Shown here: one piece after another, positions 35,901-51,714 of the stretch
Numbering within the stretch: the stretch's first letter is position 1
Layout of the letters: every line of letters starts with the position of its first letter
Origin: Brugia malayi
Lineage: Eukaryota > Nematoda > Chromadorea > Rhabditida > Onchocercidae
Length of the DNA: 64,000 bases
NCBI RefSeq assembly: GCF_000002995.4
Contig: NW_025062479.1
Location: forward strand, 23,738,221 to 23,802,220
Reading direction: 5' to 3'
Program-made: the position numbers and the translations under genes
Notes under the pieces: model-generated
The model's database searches: none
What the model was told of the DNA's origin: nothing
Seen by the model: only the letters and a program-made list of their open reading frames with translations

Positions 35901-38900
35901 TTATTATTAAAAAATCACTTATTATTATTATTATTAAAAATCACTTATCACTTATTATTATTAAAAAATCACTATTATTATTATTATTAAAAATTCACTT
36001 ATTATTATTATTCAAAAATTACTTATTATTATTAATATTTTTATCAAAAAATCACTTATTTTTATTAATTATTATTGAAAAAAAAAATTATTGTTAAAAT
36101 CACTTATAATTAATTATTATTATTGTTAAAAAATCACTTGTTATTATTAATTATTATTGAAACAAATGACCTTTAATTTTAGCAAATGTAGTAAGGAAAA
36201 TTTTTAAATTTAACGTAATATTAATTGTAAGTGTTTTTTTTTTTTTTTAAAATAATTAGTTTAAAATTTCTATGATATATTTAAAATAAATTAATTAATC
36301 CAATTTTTTTCTTTTAATAATTTCTTTTGCTAGATATAAAAGAATACAATAGTTTATAATAAATTAGGCTAATCAAACATAACAATAAAATTATTTATTA
36401 TTTTATTAATTACGGAAATAAACAACCGTTAACTTTAATACTTAGTAAAAATTTAATGAAGAAAGTTATTTAAATTTAATTTAAAATTAAATATATAATT
36501 GTGAGTGATTTTGTTTTTTAAAATAATTCAGTGTAAAACTTTTATGATATATTAAGTTAATTAATTAATTAATTAATTAATCCAAATATGTAGTAATTAG
36601 TTTTTTTTGTATTGCTGATAACAAAAATGATATTTCTTTTAATGATTATCAATTGTAAATTGATTTGATTAAAGTGTTAATAGTCAATAAGCAAATTTAT
36701 TTATTTTTATTTTTTTTTTATTAAATATAATTATTGAACGTAAATGCCTACTTTGCTTTCATAAAATATTAAAAAAAAGGGTAAACTTCTAGAAACTTTT
36801 GCATATATCATTGTAATAATAAGTAAAAAGTAAATATTATTATTTTATATTCATATTTAAAAATTAATTAATATATGAAAATATGGTTAGCATATATAAT
36901 TTAATTATTATTTCAATGATTATTTACTTTTTGCATGTTTATTTACTTTTTACATGTTTGCTTACTTTTTGATTATTTACTTTTTATATGTTTATTTACT
37001 TCTTGATTATATACTTTTTGCATGTTTATTTACTTTTTGATTATTTACTTTTTGACTATTTACTTTTTGCATGTTTATTCGCTTTTTGATTATTTACTTT
37101 TTGCATGTTTATTTACTTTTTGATTTTTTACTTTTTACATGTTTATTTACTTTTTGCATGTTTATTTACTTTTTGCATATATAATTTAGGTATTACTTTA
37201 TTTTTTTAAGCTTAAACTATTCCATTATTAACATTAATAATGATTTCATTTTTTTTTTTTTAGAAAGCAAAAAATGAATTTTGTTGTATGATTGAATTGC
37301 CTGATACTTTTACATTTTTATTTTTGGCTATTTTACTGGGCCAATTTTCCAATTTCTATAGTTGCTAGGCCAATTTTTTTTCATCCATCTAGCAATTGTT
37401 AAAGTCAATTTTCTATATTTTTCCACAATGATTAAAATTATCTGAGCCAAAAAAAAAAAAAAAAAGAGAAAAAGATAGAAAAAATAATGGGAAGATGAGA
37501 AAAATGAAAAAAAAAAAAATAAAATATTATTTTTTAGAAATTTAATTTTATTAAATAATATAAATTTAAAAAGTAAAAAAATTGTAAAAATAAAATGCTT
37601 TTTTAATCTTTTTTATCTTTTTTAAAATATCAATACAATGAGGAAATTTTTATTTTTAAATTTTTTAAATATTCGATTGAAATAATGACATTAAAATTTT
37701 TTTTAAATATTTATACTATTTATAATTTTAAAATGTAATGTCTTTTTTTTTATCAAAATTTCATTTTTTTTATTCAGCAAACTTCATTTTTAAATTTTTT
37801 TAAATATTTGACTGAAAATGATAATATTAAAGTTTTTTAAAATATAAATACAATGAGCAAATTTCATTTTTTAAATTTTTCAAATGTTTGACTGAAATAA
37901 TAATATTAAAGTTTTTTTTTTTTTTTTATGATATAAATAGAATGAGCAAATTTTTTATTTTTAAATTTTTAAAATGGTTGATTGATATAATAATGTTAAA
38001 GTTTTTTAAATATAAATACAATTAATTTCTTTTTTTAATCAAAATTTCAGTTTTTTATTCAGCAAATTTCATTTTTTAAATTTTTCAAATGTTTGACTGA
38101 AATAATAATATTAAAGTTTTTTTTTTTTTTATAATATAAATAGAATGAGCAAATTTTTTATTTTTAAATTTTTAAAATATTTGATAAAAAAAAAAAAAAA
38201 GTATTATATTAAAGTCCCACCTATTCTGCACCACGAACACCAGTATCATCGATGAGTCGTAAGAGCAGTATGATAAGTCCAACAACACGAGCAGCCAATA
38301 ATGGCTCATCATCGTTGGTAACATCTGCTGGCCTAGGCTCAAATATGCAAATATCATCATCAGCCATAAACATTCATTCCGATGCTAAAAAATCTGTTCC
38401 GGTAAAGCAAGAACGATCACAGCTAGCACGTAAACCAGTAAATTCAACCATTAAACGACAAACGACACTTTTACGACAACCATCTCTTGAGGTAAAAAAT
38501 TTTTTCTAATTTCTGTAACTATTTATTTACACTCATTGCTAAATTATTTAGAGGAAAAAAAAAAATGTTTACAGGAAAAAAAAAAAGAACGAAAATAAGG
38601 AAATATTTTCCGGAAATGAATAATGATTATGTTTTAGACGAAATATTGAAATTTTTGTGCAAAAGAAGGGAAATTTTCCGGATATAAGTGATAATGTTTT
38701 AGACGAAGCGTTGAAGTGTTATTAAAATAAGGGATATTTTCCGGAAATAAATAATACTTATATCTTAGGCAAATCGTTGAAATGTTTTAAAAATAAGAGA
38801 AATTTTCCGGAAATAAATAATGCTTATGCTTTAGACGAAACGTTGAAATGTTATTAAAATATGGGATATTTACCGGAAAAAAGTAATAATTATGTTTTAG

Positions 38901-39362
38901 ACGAAACGTTGAAATGCTACGATAATAAGGGAGATTTTCCGGAAATAAATAATACTTATATCTTAAACAAATCGTTGAAATGTTATAAAAATAAGAGAAA
39001 TTTTCCGGAAATAAATAATGCTTGTACCTTAGACGAAACATTGAAATGCTATGAAAATATGAGAAATTTTCCGGAATTAAATAATCATTAAATTTTAAGA
39101 CGGAACGTCGAAATGGTACAACCGATTCTATCACAACACATCAGCATGATAGCTCAAAACAACACAATGATTTAGATGAATGTTCAGCTGATCGATCGAT
39201 AAGTATTGAAAGTTTTGATCAAATGATACCAACTGATTACAAATTATCATCACAACAAACTAAAACAAGTCAACAAATCAATGATAAAAAATTTTTGCAA
39301 AATAAATTAACCACTGAATATGATTATGTAAAGAATAGAACTAAAAGTCCTGAAAGATTACG

Positions 39363-39420
<58 letters not shown>

Positions 39421-42400
39421 CCTGGTAGATCATTTGATGATCAAAATCAAAGGTAGTTTTATTTAATTTTTAAAAAATAATTAAATTATTTTAAATCATA
39501 ATTAATATTAAATGATTTTTGTTCAATTTTATTTTTACTTTTTAAAATAATTTTTAAAAAGAGACAAAAAAAAAAAATTGTTTATAATAATATTGCATGA
39601 TTTTATATTATAGACGTGTAAGTAGCGGTAGTGTAAGTCATAAACAATCACGTGATGATACGTCTTTTCACGTTAATGATAGGTATAATTTTATAATTTT
39701 TTATTTAGTATGAAAAGAAAAAATATTTGAATTTATTTGTAATTCTATTTCATTCATTCATTATTAAATTTCAAATGAAAAAAAAAAAAAAAAAAAACAA
39801 AAACAAAAACAAATATTATTATTGAGACAAAAAAAAAAAGCGAAAAATTTGTTTCAATTATTGTTAAAATTGTTATAAACAATAATTTATTTTAAATTAA
39901 TGAAAGAAAAAAAAAAAGTAATTTAAAACAAAATTTCTTATCAATTTGAATTAATAAAAATATTAAATCAAATATTTAACAACAAATTTATTTGTTAATT
40001 TACATTTAAAATGAAATAAACAAAAAAAAAAAAATTTTTTTTTGTTAATATAACATTTAACACTTATATTTACTTTAATTCTCTATGAAAATTTTTTAAT
40101 TTCAAATTATTTTAATTAAAATAATTAGAGGAGAATTTTTTTTTTTTCAAGGTATCAATCTCGAGAAAAATCAGATATTATAAATCGAGATCAACGACAG
40201 CAAAAAGAAATGGAAAGTGGTATACAATCTGAAAAGTATGTATTATTATCATATCTGTTCTAATATCTTAATTTGAATAATTTTCTATTTTAATTTTGTT
40301 TATTTTAAATTTGACAACAATTTTTTTTTTTTTTTTGTTCTTCAAATTTAAAAAAAAATGACATTCATTCTGACATGCATGCATAAAATTTTTAAAATAT
40401 TACAAAAAATATTTCGCATCAATTTTAAATGAAATCTAAATTGAACAAATATTTAACAAACAAAAATTAAATTTAGCAAATATTAAAATAGCAAACTAAC
40501 ATTAAAATATTTAAAAAATATTTTTTATTTATTTATAATATTTTAGCTGAAATATAACAAAAATAAAATTTAATCAGAAAAAAGAAATAATAATTTAGAA
40601 AATTTTAAAATTGAATTAAATTTATTTCTATATCATTATCAAAAACTATTATCATAATCATTCATTTATGATTTCAAAATTTACAGTATCTTACGGTAGA
40701 TTTTTTAATGGTAAACAGTAAATAAACATAAATAGTAAATAAATAGTAAATAAATATGAATAGTAAATAAATATATATAGTAAACAGTAAATAAATATAA
40801 ATAGAAAATAAATATAAACAGTAAATGAATAGTAAACAGTAAATAAATAGTAAATAGTAAATAGATATAAACAGTAAATAAATATAAATGGTAGATAAAT
40901 AGTAAATAAATATAATTAGTAAATAGTAAATAAATATAGATAGTAAATAGTAAATAAATATAGATAGTAAATAGTAAATAAATATAAATAGTAAACAGCA
41001 AATAAATATAAATAGTAAATGAGTAGTAAATAAATATCAATAGTAAATAAGTATAAATAGTAAATATGATAATATCAGTTATCAATAAATAATCAATAAG
41101 CTATAACAATTTTTAATTATCAAAATTATTGTCAAATGAAAAGTTCACTAAATTAAAATGAAATGCGCTGTTTTTTTTATCCTTCTTTATAATAATTAAA
41201 ATTTTATTAATTTAATTATAATTGTACTTAAATTCATTTAAAATAATTTCAAAAAGATATTATAAATGTATATTTTTTTCTTCATCGTTGAAATTATTTT
41301 TTTTAAATAAATTATTTCTCACTTTTATTCATTAGTAATTAAATTTAAATTAATATTTAAGAAAGAATTTTTATTTATTTACTTTTTTTGATAAATTAAT
41401 TTCTACATTTTAGAAATTTTAATTATAATATAATCATTTATTTATTTCAAATTATTTCATTAATTTATTCCATCTATTTTTCAATTTTGCCATATCTAAT
41501 AATTCAAATATACAAATATAAAATTGCATCTTAAATTAAAATTTTTTTTTCTTAAATAAAAAATTTCAATGATATTTTAGAAATAATAAATTTCATAGCT
41601 TTTTTTCTTTTTTTTTTTTAAAGATTTCATTTATTCAAATATTTCATTACCTTTTCTTTTATATCATTTAAAATTTATTTTCCATTTTTTAAAATTAATT
41701 TTATTTTAAATTTTTCAAAATTAATTTTATTTTAAATTATTCCAGTCTAATTTTTTTTTTTTTTTGAGTCAAAAAAATAAACAAATAAAAAAAAGACAGA
41801 AAGTAATAAAAATAACTTTTGCATAAAATTTTTTTTTTTTAAATTTCAAAATTGAAAAGATAAATTATACAACAAATGAAAAATGAAATTTTGCAAAAAT
41901 TTCTTCTTCTTCGCTTCCTCTTCCATTTTTTTTTTTTTTTTTTTAATTTTTCACAATGAAAAATGAAAACGAAAATTTTTTTATTTCAAATTTTTTAATT
42001 TAAATGAAAATGGATAGCATAAAATAGTCATTGCATCACTTATATAAGCTTATTAACAAAAAAAAAAAAAAAAAAAAAAAAATTGAAATGAAATGAAAGA
42101 AAAAAAAAAAAAAGGAAAGGAAAAATTCATAATCAAATTTCATTTTACATATATCTAAAATAATTTTATAAAAAAATCTTTTCATATCAATTTAATCTGA
42201 TCAAATTACATTTTTCATTTCATTCTATCATTTTATCATTTTTATCTTCAAATTATTCATTGCTTTCTTTTTTTTTTTTTTTTTTTTTTTTGTTTTTGTC
42301 TAAATTTCATTTTTATTTTGTAAAATTTATAAATTCTTTTTTTTTTTAAAAAAGTTTATTACTAATACATTTGGCATAAAATGCATGTCAGATGCATTTA

Positions 42401-45400
42401 GTTGTTAAATCATTGTTTTTTTAAATTTTAGTAATAATACTGTTATCACCGATAATAGTATTAATAAAAAGTTATAATACTTTTATCACTGATAATAGTA
42501 GTAATAAAAAATTATAATACTGTTATCACCTGTGATAGTAATAATAAAGAAATATTATAATACTGTTATCAGCTGTGATAGTAATAATAAAGAGATATTA
42601 TAATACCGTTATCACCGATAATAGTAATAATAAAGAAAAATTGTAATATTGTTATCACCGATAATTGTAATAATAAAAAGTTCTAATACTGTTATCACTG
42701 AAAATAGTAATAGTAAAAAGTTCAAATACTGTTATCACTGATAATAATGATAATAAAAAATTATAATAGCGTTATCATTGATAATAGTAATAATAAAAAG
42801 TTATACTACTTTTATCACCGATAATAGTAATAATAAAGAAAAATTGTAATATTGTTATCACCGATAATTGTAATAATAAAAAGTTCTAATACTGTTAACA
42901 GTAGTAATAAAGAAAAATTAAAGATTTATTCCATTTTTTTTTTTTTTTTTGTATTTTATTTTTTTTATCATTTATATTTATTTATTTATTTGTATTTTTT
43001 TTGAAATAAATGATTTAAAAAAAAAAAAAAAAAAAACAATTTATATAAATTAATATAATAATAACAAATATTTATTAAAAAAAAAAATAAAAATAAAAAT
43101 GATATCATCGAATATAAACATTTTTTCTTGTTTATAGTGCTAATGAGCAAATAAAAAAATGCTAATAAGTAATTAGTGAATAAATTGTTTGATAGAAGCA
43201 ATTTAGTTGACAAATTTAAATTCATTTCAAAAAAAAAAAAATTGACATTAAATCAATATTAGTTTGTTTAATTTATATAAAACTTTTATTAATAATAATA
43301 AAATAATAATAATTAATAATTAATTATATATTAAATTAGCTATTATCATTGCAATGAAATTTTTATTTTTAAATTTTTTTTTTTTTAAAAAAAAAAAAAG
43401 AAAAAATTGATTTTTATTGCTTATATTTCAGTAGCGGAAATGATGCCATTTATTTCAGTGTATGACATCAAATATATTTAGTTTGCTCGGTTTTTGATTC
43501 ATTTTAAAACGTTAAATTATTTTCTTTTAAAAAAAAAAAAAAATTTTTTTTTTCATTTAATATAAAAATTAATTATTAAAATATTGAAATAAAAATGAAC
43601 ATTTTTTTTTTCATTTATTTTGGCTAAATTAAATTTTTTCATTTATAATATTAATTATTATTATTTTTTTTTTATTAATTAAATAATTAAATTTGAAAAA
43701 AAAAAAAGAGTGAAAGCTATTTGTTATGTAAATTTTTGAAATATAAACAAAAAAAAAAAAAAAATAGAAAAATATTTATGTGTTATTTGTTTAGGAATAC
43801 TTGTTCCACTGTTGTTGTTAGCGTAAATTCGGGTGGTGGCACTGAATTACGTCGTTCACGTATCGTACGTGAAACTGATTCTAGACGAATTAATTCACCA
43901 ACTGAAGCTGAAGTATGTTAGTAATGATAATTACTGATAAAGTGAAATAGTAATTGAAATATACTGATAAGAATTAGGCATAAAAATTTTGATAAGACTT
44001 GAATTTTAAAATTTAAAAAATATTTTTGATTTTATTTTTATTTTTATTTTTTATTTTTTCTAGCAACAAGTTAATCCGTTACCATCGGCAACGAGTAGTA
44101 GTGTATTCTCAACAACAGGAAGACGAAAAATAAGACTTTCAAGGTTAGAATTTGTCATTAAATATTCATTAGTTTATATTTTGTTTATTTTTTTTTTTTT
44201 ATTTGAAGCTTATTTATTACTAATCAGTATTTTTGTTTATTTGCTATTTAAACTGATTAAACTAAACTTTATCATATAATCAAAATAATTTTACTAAGTG
44301 TAAGTCAAATATTAATCAGTATCTTTGCTTATTTATTGCTCTGAACTGATTAAACTAAACTTTAGCAAAACAATTTTACTAAATGCTAATCAAATATTTA
44401 TCAGTAACTTTGTTTATTTATTGCTTTGAACTGATTAAACTAAACTTTAGCAAAACAATTTTACTAAATGCTAATCAAATATTTATCAGTAACTTTGTTT
44501 ATTTATTGCTTTGAACTGATTAAACTAAACTTTAGCAAAACAGTTTTGCTAAATGCTAATCATCTATTTATCAATATTTTTATGTGTTATTCAAACTGAT
44601 TAAACTAAGTTTTATCATATCATATTTTTTTATCATTACTAAATTATTGTTATTGTCATTACTAATTATGTTTTTTTATTTATCATTACTAAATGATAAT
44701 CAATTACTTATCAGTATTTCTGCATAATTCTTATTTCAATGAAATTTTAAACAAAATCTTTTTGCTTAAAACAACAATAACAACAATAAAATTTAAACAA
44801 ATGATTTTGTTTATCAAAGTTTCATATGAAATAATAATCATGAAAATTTGAATAAAGTCGAATTGACAATAATTTCAAAAAATTTTCATTTTGACATTTG
44901 ACCTCATGCATTGACATTTGACCTCTTTTTTTTCTGCAAGATAAATATTATAATAATTGGTAAAAATTTTAATTCTGTTTTATTAAATTTTTTTTTTAGC
45001 AACAATAGTAATATAAGCAAAAAAATTTCTTTTTTTAGATCAAAATTTAGAGAATAAATTAAATCACTGTTATGTCTTCATTTTTTAATAATAATTTAAT
45101 TACTTTCATTTTAAGTAAATTTAAATTTAAATATTTAATTTACAGACAACTTCATTCGATGTCATCGTCTGAGGATGAATTACCATCAACATCAAATGGT
45201 AATAATGAAGAAATGGTACCACAAATTGATACAGAAATTAGTTTTGAAAAAGGTTTCATTTATATTATTAAATAAAATTTAATTAATTAGTTAATTTAAT
45301 TACTTTTTAAAATGATCATTTTAATTTCAAAAATAGTAATTAATAATTTTAGTATTATTATTAAATTTGCAGATATTCTAAGGTATATTTATGGTTCACA

Positions 45401-47257
45401 AAAAATGCGAAATGGACGTAAATGTTAGTTTAATTTTTTCTTATTAAAATCATTTTATACATTTTCTTTTTTTTTAAATTTATTTCTTTTTTTTTTTTTA
45501 AAAAAAGTTTTTTTTTACATTAAAATTTTATTGACACATTTTATTTTTGCAAATGAAAAAATTTCATGCATCTATAAACAAATGTCAATACCATTGATAA
45601 TTTTTTTTTTTCTTTTATAAAAATTTAAAAAAAAAAAGAAATTGAAATTATTTTTTAAGCAAAATTTTATAAATTTTTTTTTTAGCATAATTATATTTAT
45701 TTTATTAAAATTAAAAATAATTAATAAGTATTTAAGTATAGAATGAATGATTTGTTAAATGCTATTATTCATACTTTTTTTAAAAAAAATTTTAAAAAAA
45801 AATCGAAAAAATTGATATTAACTAATTTTCCAGGAAATATCATTTAAAAATTTCATAGAAATTAAATAGAATAAGCTTTAAATTTCAAATTTTAACTTTT
45901 AATTATTGATATTATTATCAAATATTAATATAAATTCCAATTATTTCATGCTTATATTTCAAACTTTCTATAAATAAAATTTTTTTTTTTTAATTTAAAA
46001 GGAATCTTTTTTTTTTTTTTTTTACTTTTAGTAAAAATAGACTTTTAAATTCAAAATGTTAACTTTAAATTACTGAAATCATTTCCAATTATTTTATGAT
46101 TTTATTATCATATAAAAAATTTTCAAGAAAAAATTTTTTTTTCAAATTTAAAAGAAATCACTTAAAAATTTCATAGAAATTAAATAGAATAAGTCTTAAA
46201 TTTCAAATTTTAACTTTTAATTACTGAATTCATTATCAAATATTAATATAAATTCCAATTATCGCATGATTATATTATAAACTTTGTGGAAATAAAACTT
46301 TTTTTTTAATTTAAAAGGAATCTTTTTTACTTGAATAAACTTTAATTTCAAATTCAATTACTAAATTCATTATCAAATATTAATATAAATTCCAATTATT
46401 TCATGATTATATTATAAACTTCGTGGAAATAAAACATTTTTTTTTAATTTAAAAGGAATCTTTTTTACTTGAATAAACTTTAATTTCAATTCATTACTAA
46501 TTCATTATCAATATTAATATAAATTCCAATTATCGCATGATTATATTATAAACTTTGTGGAAATAAAACTTTTTTTTTAATTTAAAAGGAATCTTTTTTA
46601 CTTGAATAAGCTTTAATTTCAAATTTAATTACTGAATTCATTATCAAATATTAATATGAATTCCAATTATTTCATAATTATTTTATAATATAAAAATTTT
46701 TTAAGAAAAAAATTTTTTTTAAATTAAAAGAGACTTTTTTTTAGTTTATTTTATTTTTTATTTTTTAGTTTAAAAATGGTAATTGAAATTTTTACACTTA
46801 TTTGCTGCATTTTTTGCTCAAAAAATTCTATAATTTAATAATATTTAAATGGAAAAAAAAAAAACAAAAAATGCATTAATGCTTTTTTTTTTTTTCATAG
46901 CATAATTAACTAATTAAATAATTTATTATTATTTAATTATTTAAATTGTAATTGACAGATTTTATTCATTCATTTGTTATTCATTTGAAAATTTTTCCTA
47001 TTTATTTAGAAAAAAAAATTTGAAGAAAACAAAAAAAAAAAAAAAAGGAAAATAAAAACTTTTTTTATTTTTTATTTTTTTGCTCTTTGATATTATTTTG
47101 CTATGTAACAAAAGTTTGATCTTTTTTTTTTTTTTTTTGTTAAATTTTAATTTGTAAATAAATTAGCAAATTGTCAAAATTTATTCATTTTCCATCTTTT
47201 TTTGCTCACATTTTCAATTTTTTAATTAAATAATTTTTTTTTTAAGAAAGGAAAAGA

Positions 47258-47290
<33 letters not shown>

Positions 47291-50200
47291 AGATAGTTTA
47301 AATAAATAATTCTCTAAGAGAAAAGCAAAACTAAGCAGAATATTGTATATTATTTGATTACATTTATTAATATTATTGTAATTTTTAATTAATTAATTTT
47401 TTTTTTGTTTCTAATTTTTGTAAAATTTAATTTTAAGTAATAATTATTCGATTGTTAAAATCGTACTAAATATTAAATAATTTTGAACTTTTTTTTTAAT
47501 ATATTTGTGTTTGTTAAATGAAAAGAAAAGTAAAAGCTAATTAATTATATCAGTGAAATTTAATCATATCTTATCATACAATTAAAATTATACACTTTTC
47601 ACAGCATTTATAAATTTAAATTTTTAAATTTAAAAATTTTTTTAAACATTTAAAATAAGATTGTTGCGATTATTAGTTTTATATTGTTTTAAACAAGGAG
47701 CAAATAATTTTTGCCTTTGAAATATTTTATGCTCATTTATCGTTGGTTTATTTTAAATTTACAATTTTGTAAATCTGAAATGATTTATAAATAATTTCAT
47801 CGCTTCATATTATTTCATTTAAATTTTTTTAAACAAAGCACATTTGTAAATTTGTTTATGCTAGCAGATTAATCTATTACTAAAATTTTAATCACATTTT
47901 AAATCGATTAATAAACAAATTTGATGAATGATAAGCTTAATTAATTACATTTATGTTAGTGCTACATTCTTTGTTATAATTGTTTAGCTTAAATTTAAAT
48001 TATTTTAAATAATACATTTTTTACATTTCTTAAAAAAAGTATGAACAAATATTGGTGTTTGCATTAAAAAATAATATTTATTATTTTATAAAATAATAAA
48101 TAATTAATAAGAAAAAATTTTTGAACTATATTATTATTAAAAAATAAACATATTATTAAAATAAATAAATATATTATTTAAAGAAAAAATAATTGTAAAA
48201 TTGGAAGAAAAGATAATTAAAATAATTTGTAGGGGTAAAATATTAATATAGCAAAATTGTAAAATTGATTTTAAAAAATTTTTGAAATATATTATTTGAA
48301 AAAAAATAAGATTAAAATTGAAGGGAAAGATAATTTAAATAATTTGCAAATGTAAAATATTAATTATATCATCGTTGTAAAAATTAATTAAAAAAAATTT
48401 TTGTTACTATTCACTTTTAAACAATAATAACAATAATTAATTTATTAAATAATAAATGATTAATTAACAAAAATTTTTTGAAATATATTAAATTAAAAAA
48501 AAAAAATAAAATTAAACTTGAAGGAATTTAAATAATTATCAAATGCAAAATATTAATTATATCATTGTTCTAGAATTAAATTTTAAATTTTTCAATAAAA
48601 AAAATTTTTTTATTATAAACTGTAATAATTTATCATATATTTTAATAAAATATTATTAACATATACACAAATTAATTTTTTTCAATTTCAATTTAAATTT
48701 AAATTTTTAATTTTTTTTTTTTTAGTTTCATCTGATTCAAATCGTAAATTTCAACGCAGCAACGAAGTGATAAATGCGCCAATGATACAATCAACAATTT
48801 TACCTGGTGATATGCTTGCAGCTAAAATACGCACTTATCTTTCTGTAAATTTTTTTTAAATTTAATTTAATTTAATTTTTTTTCAAAAAAAAAAGCAAAA
48901 TTTAATTTTAGATGAAAAAATGATTTATTTCACATTTCTTTTTTTTCTTTTTTGAATAAATTTAAAATTTTCACTGCTATGAATAAATAATTTAATTTTA
49001 ACAAAAAAACTTTTTTTCTTTTTTTGATTTATTTAATAATTATTATTGAGATGTAAAAAAGTTTATATTATTAAATTTTTTTTTTTTTTTTTTGAAATTT
49101 TAAAATTTATTAAAAATTAAGCATCCGGTAACCTGGCAACCATCAGCAGATCAACATCGTCTAATTGGTCATATGATATTGCATAAAGCAAATGGTACAC
49201 ATGGTGATCTTGGCTTAAAGGTTTAACTTTTTAATTTTCATTAATTTAATGTTTCAATTTTTTTTTCTTCTTAATAATTAGTTAATTAATTAATTAATTA
49301 ATTAAAAAAAAATGAGAAACAGAAGACAAGTAGTTATGATTTAATTTGATGAAAAAGCAAAGAAATAAAAAGGATTAAAATTAAAATTTTTTAAATTCAA
49401 ACATGAATGAATAAAAATATGTGAGTTTTATTAGTTTCATTAAAACTTTTTTAAAATTTTTTTAACTTTTTTAAAATTATTTTTTTGTTGAGAAAAGAAA
49501 AAAAAAAAACAAAAGGAAAATTGAAAAAATGTTTGTATAAAATGTTTGCAATTAATTCAATAATTCATTAGATATCACATAAATCATATTTTTAATAATA
49601 ATTTTTACTATAAATTGTTAATTAAAAAACTTTTAAGCAAAAAAAAAACAAAAAAAAAATTAAAAAATTAAAAGTGTTAATTTGACTAAAAATTATTTTT
49701 TAAACATTCATAATTTAACTAAAAATTGATTAACATTGAAATTTCATATACTTAAAAAAAAACAAAAGATAAATTGACTGATTACTTATATATAATTTTG
49801 ATCCCTTAATTATAATTTCATCCTTCCTTCACTGATAACTCGCTGATAAGTGATCATAGCCCAAATTTTATCTTTCCTTTATTGATAAGTTGCTGATATA
49901 GGTTAAATGATCATAGGTCTATCACAGTATTTGTAAATAATCACTAAATTATAATTTTTCCTTTGTTGATAATTTGCTAATATGATAGCTTAAATGATCA
50001 TAGCCTAACTTTATCTTTTCTTTACTGATAAGTTGCTGATATAGGTTAAATGATCACAAGTCTATCACAACATTTGCAAATGATCCCTAAATTATAATTT
50101 TATCATTCTGTTATTGATAACTTGTTGATATGATAGGTGAAATGATCTCATAGCCTATCACAATATTTGCAAAATGATCCTTTAATTACAGTTTTTCGTT

Positions 50201-51682
50201 TGTTGATAATTTGCTGATATAATAGTTTAAGTGTTCATAGCCTAATTTCATCTTTCTTTTATTGATAACACGCTGATATGATAAATTAAATAATTTATTA
50301 TATGATAGGTAAAATGAGTCTATCATATTATTTGCAAATGATCCCTAAATTATAATCTTATCTTTCTGTTATTGATAAATTGTTGATATGATAGATAAAA
50401 TGATCATAGCTTAATCTTATCTTTCCTTTACTGATAACTCACTGATACGATGAATTAAGTGATCACTGTCGATCACAGTCTATCACAATATTTGTAAATG
50501 ATCACTAAATTATAATTTCATCTCTCCTCCACTGATAACACGCTGATATGATAAATTAAGTAATCATGGTTTATCACAATACTTGGAAAATAATCCCGAA
50601 ATCATAGTTTTATCTTTCTATTGTTGATAACTTGCTGATATGATAGGTTAAATGATCGTATTTTATAACCTTATTTTCTCTTAATACTGTTACATTTTTT
50701 CCTTTTTGTTTGATAAAATCAACTGATAACATATCACTGATCCGATTTTTTTTTCTTAAAAAAAATGATAACAAATATTATTTGTTAAAATTCAATGTTT
50801 TAATAATTGTTTACACTTTTTCAATAAGGAAAACATTTTTTTTTTTTTTTGATATTCATAAAATATTTATGTATAAATTATAAATCAATACTCATTAACT
50901 AAATTAAATAATTATTAATTTTTAAATTTTTAAGGAAAGAAATTATTTTGTTTACAAATATAAATTAATGAAAAAAGGATCAAAAATCTTTCATCAAATA
51001 TTATTTTATAATTTTTTTTTTTCTTTAAATTTATCAGAAACTTTTTGCAATTTAAAAAAGAAAAAAAAAAGAATTAAACGTATTTTTTAAATTTTAGTTT
51101 ATATGTATAAAAATAATTTATTTATTGTATTAAAATTTTTGTTTATTAATTTATTCATTTATTTGTTTACTTATTCATTTAATTTATTTATCGATTTATT
51201 TGTTCGTTTAATTATTTTTTAAATAATTTAAATAAAAAAATTATCTAATTTAACTAATTAATTAATTTTTTTAACTCGGATTTATTCTAAAAAAGAAACT
51301 TATTCAATTACTAATCTATTGATATGATATAGTACTGATAATGGTTTTATCACATAAAGATAATTTAATCTTAAAATCTAAAATAATTACATAAATATAA
51401 CTTTAAAAAAAAGTTATAAAATAATGTTTGATAAATACTTTTTCCATTTCTTTCATTAATTTATATTCGTCAACAAATTATCTAAATTACCATCGTTTTA
51501 ATTTTAGCATTTTGAAATTAAAAGAAAAAAAAAAATAAAACTTAAAAATTTTTTTCCAATGATTGAAATTTCAGAATAAAATGGAAATTATGGAAGTTAA
51601 TAAATTTTAGAGTTTAATAGCTTTTTTTTAAATTATCTTAAAAACAACAAAAACTTTTTCTTTATTTTAAAATGAGAAAAGA

Positions 51683-51714
<32 letters not shown>

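Noticed and set aside
38787..39134. Open frames on both strands of the 66-bp array
   Set aside because: They exist because the period is a multiple of three. Plus-strand upstream copies carry TAA, and the unc-10 frame joins cleanly from 38491 to 39100.
40705..41085. Minus-strand I/Y/L-rich frame
   Set aside because: Translation of a simple TAAATAG-type intronic array, with no start context or splice partners.
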